Shown in pieces: positions 6,262-9,442 of a DNA stretch of 9,442 bases (positions are counted from its first letter, which is position 1; every line of letters starts with the position of its first letter). The notes beneath the pieces were generated by a model. The model ran no database searches. It had not been told where the DNA came from and worked only from the letters and a program-made list of their open reading frames with translations. This DNA comes from Vulcanisaeta sp. MG_3 (GTDB lineage Archaea; Thermoproteota; Thermoprotei; Thermoproteales; Thermocladiaceae), in assembly GCA_001516765.1 (NCBI GenBank), contig LOCH01000016.1, forward strand, positions 1-9,442. The letters are read 5' to 3'. The position numbers were made by a program, and so were the translations under genes.

Positions 6262-7418
6262 CTAGCTAACCCTTGGCCCACCATACTTCCTCAATGCATC
6301 CTCCAACTTCTTCTTATCAGCCTCACTCAGGACGCCAGGCTGCTGCTCAGGCTTGACTATCCACCTATCCACGTACCTACCCATGTTCTGCAAAACCACT
6401 ATCCTGCTCGGTGGGTCCTCATCCATGTACCTGAAGTTCCCTCCCTGCCTGTTGATCTCATCAAGTAGTTTCATTGCCCAGTCCCTGACCTCCTCGTGCG
6501 TGAGCATGTCACCCCTACTAAGCCTATACACGGAGTGCCCCAGGTTCATGTATGACTTAACCTCAATGAAGTGTGGGTTCCCAATAACCATGAGCTTCGC
6601 AACTCTGGTATGTACCTTGGGTCGTAATTCAAGCTCCTTATCAGGGTTATCCTAATGACTGTCCTAGTGTTAACCTTACTGAGTAGCTCAAGACTCCTTA
6701 ACCACCTCTCCCACGCATCCTCCCTATACATGACGGGCACATTAATCCTATAGAATAACTCCCTATTCGGTGCATTGCAGGATAGGTACAACTGCGTCGG
6801 TAACGCATCCTCGCGCTGCAGTCTCTCTAACATCTCCGGGTGCTCGCCGTTCGTAACTATGAATATCGACTTCGTGTTTGGTAGGCTCCTAAGGTACTTA
6901 ATCAACTGCGGCAACTTCGGGTATAGCGTTGGCTCTCCGGACAGGGATATCGACCAATGAGTCGGCGTTAACGCCTCCTTAGCCCTCTCCCTGGCCCTTG
7001 GGTGCCCGAAATACCCAGTCAACAGCCTATACCTCTCGCGAAGCACGCCCTTGATTAATTCCTCGGGGTCGTCGACCAAATCCTCACTTGGCGTGAATGA
7101 GTCAAAGGATTCCGTAGGTCTCCAGCAATAAACACACCTATTGCTACATACCATGCCCACGGGGCTGAACTCAACACACCTGTGGGAACCACCTGCAGGT
7201 GCTCCATAGAACTTGAACTTATAGCAGCTCTGTTCCTGGGTTAACGCACTCCTGGTCCAGTGGCAGAGTTCTACCGTGGAGTGGTTGTAGATTCCGTAAC
7301 CAGCCCTCATGAGCTTAGCCTTAGCCTCATCGCTAATCCTGAGCCTAACCCTACCACCAACCTCGCCAATAACGTGGTACTTCAACTGCTCCTTAATTAA
7401 TTGAGTAGTACGCTCCAT
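6262..7418 (-). CDS. tyw1: tRNA 4-demethylwyosine synthase TYW1/Taw1, interrupted by a one-base frameshift
   Basis: TYW1 is a radical-SAM enzyme that condenses pyruvate carbons with N1-methylguanosine at position 37 of tRNA-Phe, forming the tricyclic wyosine core. Starting at the ATG at 7418, the first frame has the N-terminal cysteines for the second iron-sulfur cluster (Cys52 in LCHWTRSAL, Cys65 in SCYKFKFYG, Cys81 in SHRCVEFSP), the radical-SAM motif CSNRCVYC (91-98), and SLSGEPTLYP (158-167). Homology runs to IPEL (270-273), ending at base 6600. It then continues in another frame from KLM (6597) through FIEVKSYMNLGHS and HEEVRDWA to the stop at 6262. One base appears to be missing between 6605 and 6591; an extra G in TTGCG would restore ELAKLM and a protein of about 385 residues. 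No slippery heptamer is visible and no other damage is seen, so a recent mutation or a sequence error is likelier than programmed frameshifting. The gene has its own TATA box. Confidence 0.9.
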
Positions 7419-7442
7419 TTACGTCACAATTAAGACCGGTAC

Positions 7443-7454
7443 TTTAAATATAAA
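7443..7454 (-). promoter_or_regulatory. TATA box for tyw1
   Basis: The minus strand reads TTTATATTTAAA, preceded by the purine-rich CTAAAAG as a possible BRE, and is centred about 30 nt before the ATG at 7418. It lies between trmO and tyw1, so tyw1 can be transcribed separately from trmO as a nearly leaderless message. Confidence 0.7.
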
Positions 7455-7469
7455 CTTTTAGTGTCGAAG

Positions 7470-8099
7470 TTAAACAACACCGCCTACCCGCCTCCAAAGC
7501 CTAACGTACCAATCAGGCAAGCCCAAATCCTCAACCCTAACAGACCTATCAGGCGTGTAGGGCTTAATATCGAGGACTGGCGTGCCATCGAATAGGTCAA
7601 GCCCAGAAACCCTGAGGAACCTACCATCCCTATCGACGAGCCTAACCACACTAAGCCCTACGGGGTTAGGCCTATGCGGGGAATCTGTGGCGAAAACACC
7701 GACCTCAGGCAACTCACTGGGCTCAACACCAAACATTACAAGTCTCCTAGGCCTAACAACAAGCACCCCTCGCTGTTCCCTGGTGACGTTATGTAACAGT
7801 GATATTAGTATTAGGTGGGAAAAGCCATCAATGCCCCTGAGACCGTCCATATACTCCTCAAAGACCTCAACAACCCCCTCAACCCCCGTCAACGATCTCC
7901 TAATAAAATCATCACCATACCCATGCCTAACCACACCAATGGGCCTAAGGAACAGGCCGTTGCCAAAGACCACGAAGTACCTGGATAACTCCATGTAGGA
8001 CTCGTCATCCCTAAGCAACTCCGTCACCAAGTCCTTTAATAGCCCCTTCTCCTTAACATCCTGAGGAACTCCTTGAAATTCACAGGCTTCTTTCCTCAA
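7470..8099 (-). CDS. trmO: tRNA (t6A37) N6-methyltransferase TrmO/TsaA family (formerly UPF0066, YaeB)
   Basis: TrmO methylates the N6 of t6A at position 37 of certain tRNAs, using S-adenosylmethionine in a small beta-barrel fold unlike common methyltransferases. The core spans about residues 51-185 of 209. It contains RPIGVVR (52-58), GVEGVVEVFEEYMDGLRGID (72-91), GFSHL (92-96), VGVFATDSPHRPNPVGLSVV (133-152) and GLDLFDGTPVLDIKPYTP (166-183), all close to the family consensus. The usual ATRSPHRPNP reads ATDSPHRPNP. The start is uncertain. The longest frame uses a TTG at 8099 and adds a charged N-terminal extension of about 50 residues with no recognised domain; the ATG at 7994 (residue 36) would give 174 residues, nearer the usual archaeal size. 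I see no strong TATA box correctly spaced for either. It lies 51 nt upstream of tyw1 on the same strand, and both enzymes act on tRNA position 37. Confidence 0.93.
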   Translation of the reverse strand: MRKEACEFQGVPQDVKEKGLLKDLVTELLRDDESYMELSRYFVVFGNGLFLRPIGVVRHGYGDDFIRRSLTGVEGVVEVFEEYMDGLRGIDGFSHLILISLLHNVTREQRGVLVVRPRRLVMFGVEPSELPEVGVFATDSPHRPNPVGLSVVRLVDRDGRFLRVSGLDLFDGTPVLDIKPYTPDRSVRVEDLGLPDWYVRLWRRVGGVV

Positions 8100-8149
8100 T
8101 GCGTCATTATTAATATTATGATTGCTTGTTTATCAGAATTGAAATAAGG

Positions 8150-8163
8150 AAAAATTTAAAAGG
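8150..8163 (+). promoter_or_regulatory. Promoter (TATA box) of the surface-protein gene
   Basis: AAAAATTTAAAAGG is centred about 24-27 nt before the tandem ATG codons at 8181 and 8184. Nearly the same block precedes the paralogue (9275-9289), with GGAAA following in both, so promoter and gene were probably duplicated together. Confidence 0.7.
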
Positions 8164-8180
8164 AAATATGGGAATAGTGT

Positions 8181-9200
8181 ATGATGTCAACAGAAAAAAT
8201 TGGAAAATTGAAACATAAAATTGCATTAATTACCATCCTCGCAACATTAGCTCTAAGTGTGCTGGTGCTTGCTGACGTTATTTACTACTACAGGGGCGTA
8301 ATAACAGCCCAAGTCTCGCCACCACCAATATCATTCTTCCAGGGACCGAATGGTTATGCACCACCTTATGTCGTAGCTACACCAACATCGACTGGGTTTA
8401 ACCTGGTGATTCAGATAACGAATGCCTCATACATATATTACTACGAGGTACTTGGGCTAAACGTCTACAGCTGGTGTTGGCTTTATGTAACCAATGTAAC
8501 CGCAACAACTCCCACATTAATAAGCAACATGTGGTTATACATACAAACACCACAAAACCAGACATACTGCATATTGCCAGTGATTTATCAATCAGCACCA
8601 ACACCGTTACCAATGCCGACCTATCAATCATGCACAGCAGGTTATTGGAAGACCCACACGACAGTACCACCCTGGTCATCGCAATACCCACCAAGCGCAA
8701 CCCTAGGTTCGGTATTCACTGCATTAAACACCTACTGCACAGAACTAAGCAGTTACACCCTACTACAGGCCCTAAGCTTCCCAAGCCAAGGACCATACAA
8801 AACAAGTACGTACTGCGGTAAGGTTGAGCTATTGCTAGTCCAAGCCGTGGCTGCCCTTGAGAACTCATTAACAATGAACTACCCATTAACACCATCCCAA
8901 GTAATAACTATGGTGAACAACGCAATAAGTAGCAATAGCACGACTACGGTTATGAACCTACAGAACTACTTAAATAATTTAAATGAGGAGTACTCTTACG
9001 CATGCTCACCTGGAACGGTATACCCATCAATAAGCCCAACGAGTAGTTGTGTGTTGCAACCAGGTACTACGTACTATATATCAGTCCTCGTACAACCAAT
9101 AACGCCACTACAGAATGGGCAGAGTGAGACAATAAGCCTTTACCTGGCATGCAATGTAGTAGGCAACGAATCAATACCATTACCGCCAGTAGGTGGATAA
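8181..9200 (+). CDS. Secreted or membrane-anchored surface protein with a Cys-rich GYWKTH module
   Basis: The family is not formally recognised. The 339-residue protein (337 if the second ATG, at 8184, is used) has a basic N-terminus and a hydrophobic span at 14-31 ending in LVLAD, a plausible signal peptide or anchor. The mature start DVIYYYRGVITAQVSPP is followed by a strand-rich region to about 150 with an FFQGPNG turn. Residues 151-270 look different: CTAGYWKTH (151-159), then W165, LGSVF (175-179), the helical VELLLVQAVAALENSL (215-230) and LTPSQVITMVNNAI (236-249). This pattern resembles a GYWKxH module of unknown function in many bacterial secreted proteins. Strand-rich sequence resumes after 285 (LQPGTTYYISVLVQP) up to the PLPPVGG end. 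Eight cysteines (99, 130, 151, 186, 212, 275, 290, 324) suggest disulfides, and there are five N-glycosylation sequons. The overall plan resembles TasA or archaeal bundling-pilus subunits, an inference. A paralogue follows 113 nt downstream. Confidence 0.8.
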   Translation: MMSTEKIGKLKHKIALITILATLALSVLVLADVIYYYRGVITAQVSPPPISFFQGPNGYAPPYVVATPTSTGFNLVIQITNASYIYYYEVLGLNVYSWCWLYVTNVTATTPTLISNMWLYIQTPQNQTYCILPVIYQSAPTPLPMPTYQSCTAGYWKTHTTVPPWSSQYPPSATLGSVFTALNTYCTELSSYTLLQALSFPSQGPYKTSTYCGKVELLLVQAVAALENSLTMNYPLTPSQVITMVNNAISSNSTTTVMNLQNYLNNLNEEYSYACSPGTVYPSISPTSSCVLQPGTTYYISVLVQPITPLQNGQSETISLYLACNVVGNESIPLPPVGG

Positions 9201-9205
9201 GCATC

Positions 9206-9245
9206 TTTCAATTTTTTATCGAAATTATATTATTATTTTTATATC
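9206..9245 (+). terminator. T-rich transcription terminator after the surface-protein gene
   Basis: Just past the stop codon come CAATTTTTTATC (six T's at 9212-9217) and then TATTATTTTTATATC. Such T-tracts without a strong hairpin are typical of archaeal termination, and they isolate this gene from its downstream paralogue. Confidence 0.55.
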
Positions 9246-9274
9246 ATTATTAAAAAATAAGAAATAACAGAAAG

Positions 9275-9289
9275 AAAAATTTAAAAAGG
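9275..9289 (+). promoter_or_regulatory. Promoter (TATA box) of the truncated surface-protein paralogue
   Basis: AAAAATTTAAAAAGG is centred about 32 nt before the ATG at 9314 and closely matches the promoter at 8150-8163, including a GAAATAA stretch a few bases upstream in both. An in-frame GTG at 9299 is too close to this box to be a leaderless start. Confidence 0.6.
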
Positions 9290-9313
9290 AAAGCCCAAGT
9301 GATAAAGTTCGGT

Positions 9314-9442
9314 ATGAGGAGTCCTAAGATAAGGAGATATGCGGTGATAATAGCGATGGCGTTAATGCTAGTAAGCGTGGTAGTACTTGCTGACGTGATA
9401 TACTACTACAAGGGCGTCATAACAGCCCAGGTCTCTGCACCG
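9314..9442 (+). CDS. Surface-protein paralogue, 5' part only (cut by the window edge)
   Basis: The 43 visible codons encode a basic start (MRSPKIRRY), a hydrophobic span (about 10-26) and then ADVIYYYKGVITAQVSAP. The last 20 residues match the upstream protein's corresponding segment at 18 positions (VLADVIYYY and GVITAQVS identical), whereas the hydrophobic spans are much less alike. This marks a tandem paralogue of the 8181-9200 gene. Whether it also has the GYWKTH module cannot be seen. The frame is open to the end of the window. Confidence 0.85.
   Translation, partial: MRSPKIRRYAVIIAMALMLVSVVVLADVIYYYKGVITAQVSAP

Noticed and set aside
6589..6651. Programmed -1 frameshift site in tyw1
   Set aside because: The overlap of the two frames contains no X-XXY-YYZ type heptamer or long A/T run; a simple indel or sequencing error explains the data better.
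8474..8821. Plus-strand open frame of 115 codons inside the surface-protein gene
   Set aside because: It lies wholly within the 339-residue gene in another frame, has no promoter or start signal of its own, and is compositionally a frame shadow.
1..9442. CRISPR array, rRNA gene or restriction/defence operon
   Set aside because: No regularly spaced repeats, no conserved rRNA stretches and no defence-family motifs were seen on either strand.

Overview
The window looks like chromosome of a hyperthermophilic crenarchaeote, most likely a Thermoproteales relative such as Vulcanisaeta or Caldivirga. The evidence is an archaeal proteasome beta subunit of crenarchaeal type, TYW1 wyosine synthase, a C/D box guide RNA, and genes with A/T-rich TATA boxes about 25-33 nt upstream of the start codon (leaderless style). 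The genus is inferred from gene style only.

Layout. Positions 1-352 carry no intact gene; about 59-338 is a decayed minus-strand copy of the small gene at 2756-3082. Between the two copies lies a 788-residue minus-strand membrane protein (353-2716) with a large outward-facing beta-rich region. A divergent promoter region (3083-3202) separates these from the plus-strand genes: psmB (3203-3823), a GC-rich hairpin (3840-3904), a C/D box sRNA (about 3964-4021), thiI (4053-5519) and endonuclease V (5494-6246, overlapping thiI by 26 nt). The minus-strand genes tyw1 (7418 to 6262, broken by a one-base frameshift near 6600) and trmO (8099 to 7470) face endonuclease V. The right end has a secreted or membrane-anchored surface protein (8181-9200) and the first 43 codons of a paralogue (9314 onward).

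The central block is an RNA-modification neighbourhood. ThiI makes s4U8 in tRNA. TYW1 and TrmO both act on tRNA position 37. The sRNA carries two 12-nt guides whose best match I can recall is adjacent stretches of the 23S rRNA peptidyl-transferase loop. Endonuclease V acts on inosine-containing nucleic acid.

The least described parts are: the surface-protein pair, whose conserved segment lies just after the signal/anchor and whose first member has a Cys-rich GYWKTH module inserted in a beta domain; the dual-guide sRNA beside an unexplained hairpin; the proteasome subunit lacking the canonical Thr1 context; and the intact/decayed gene pair flanking the membrane protein.
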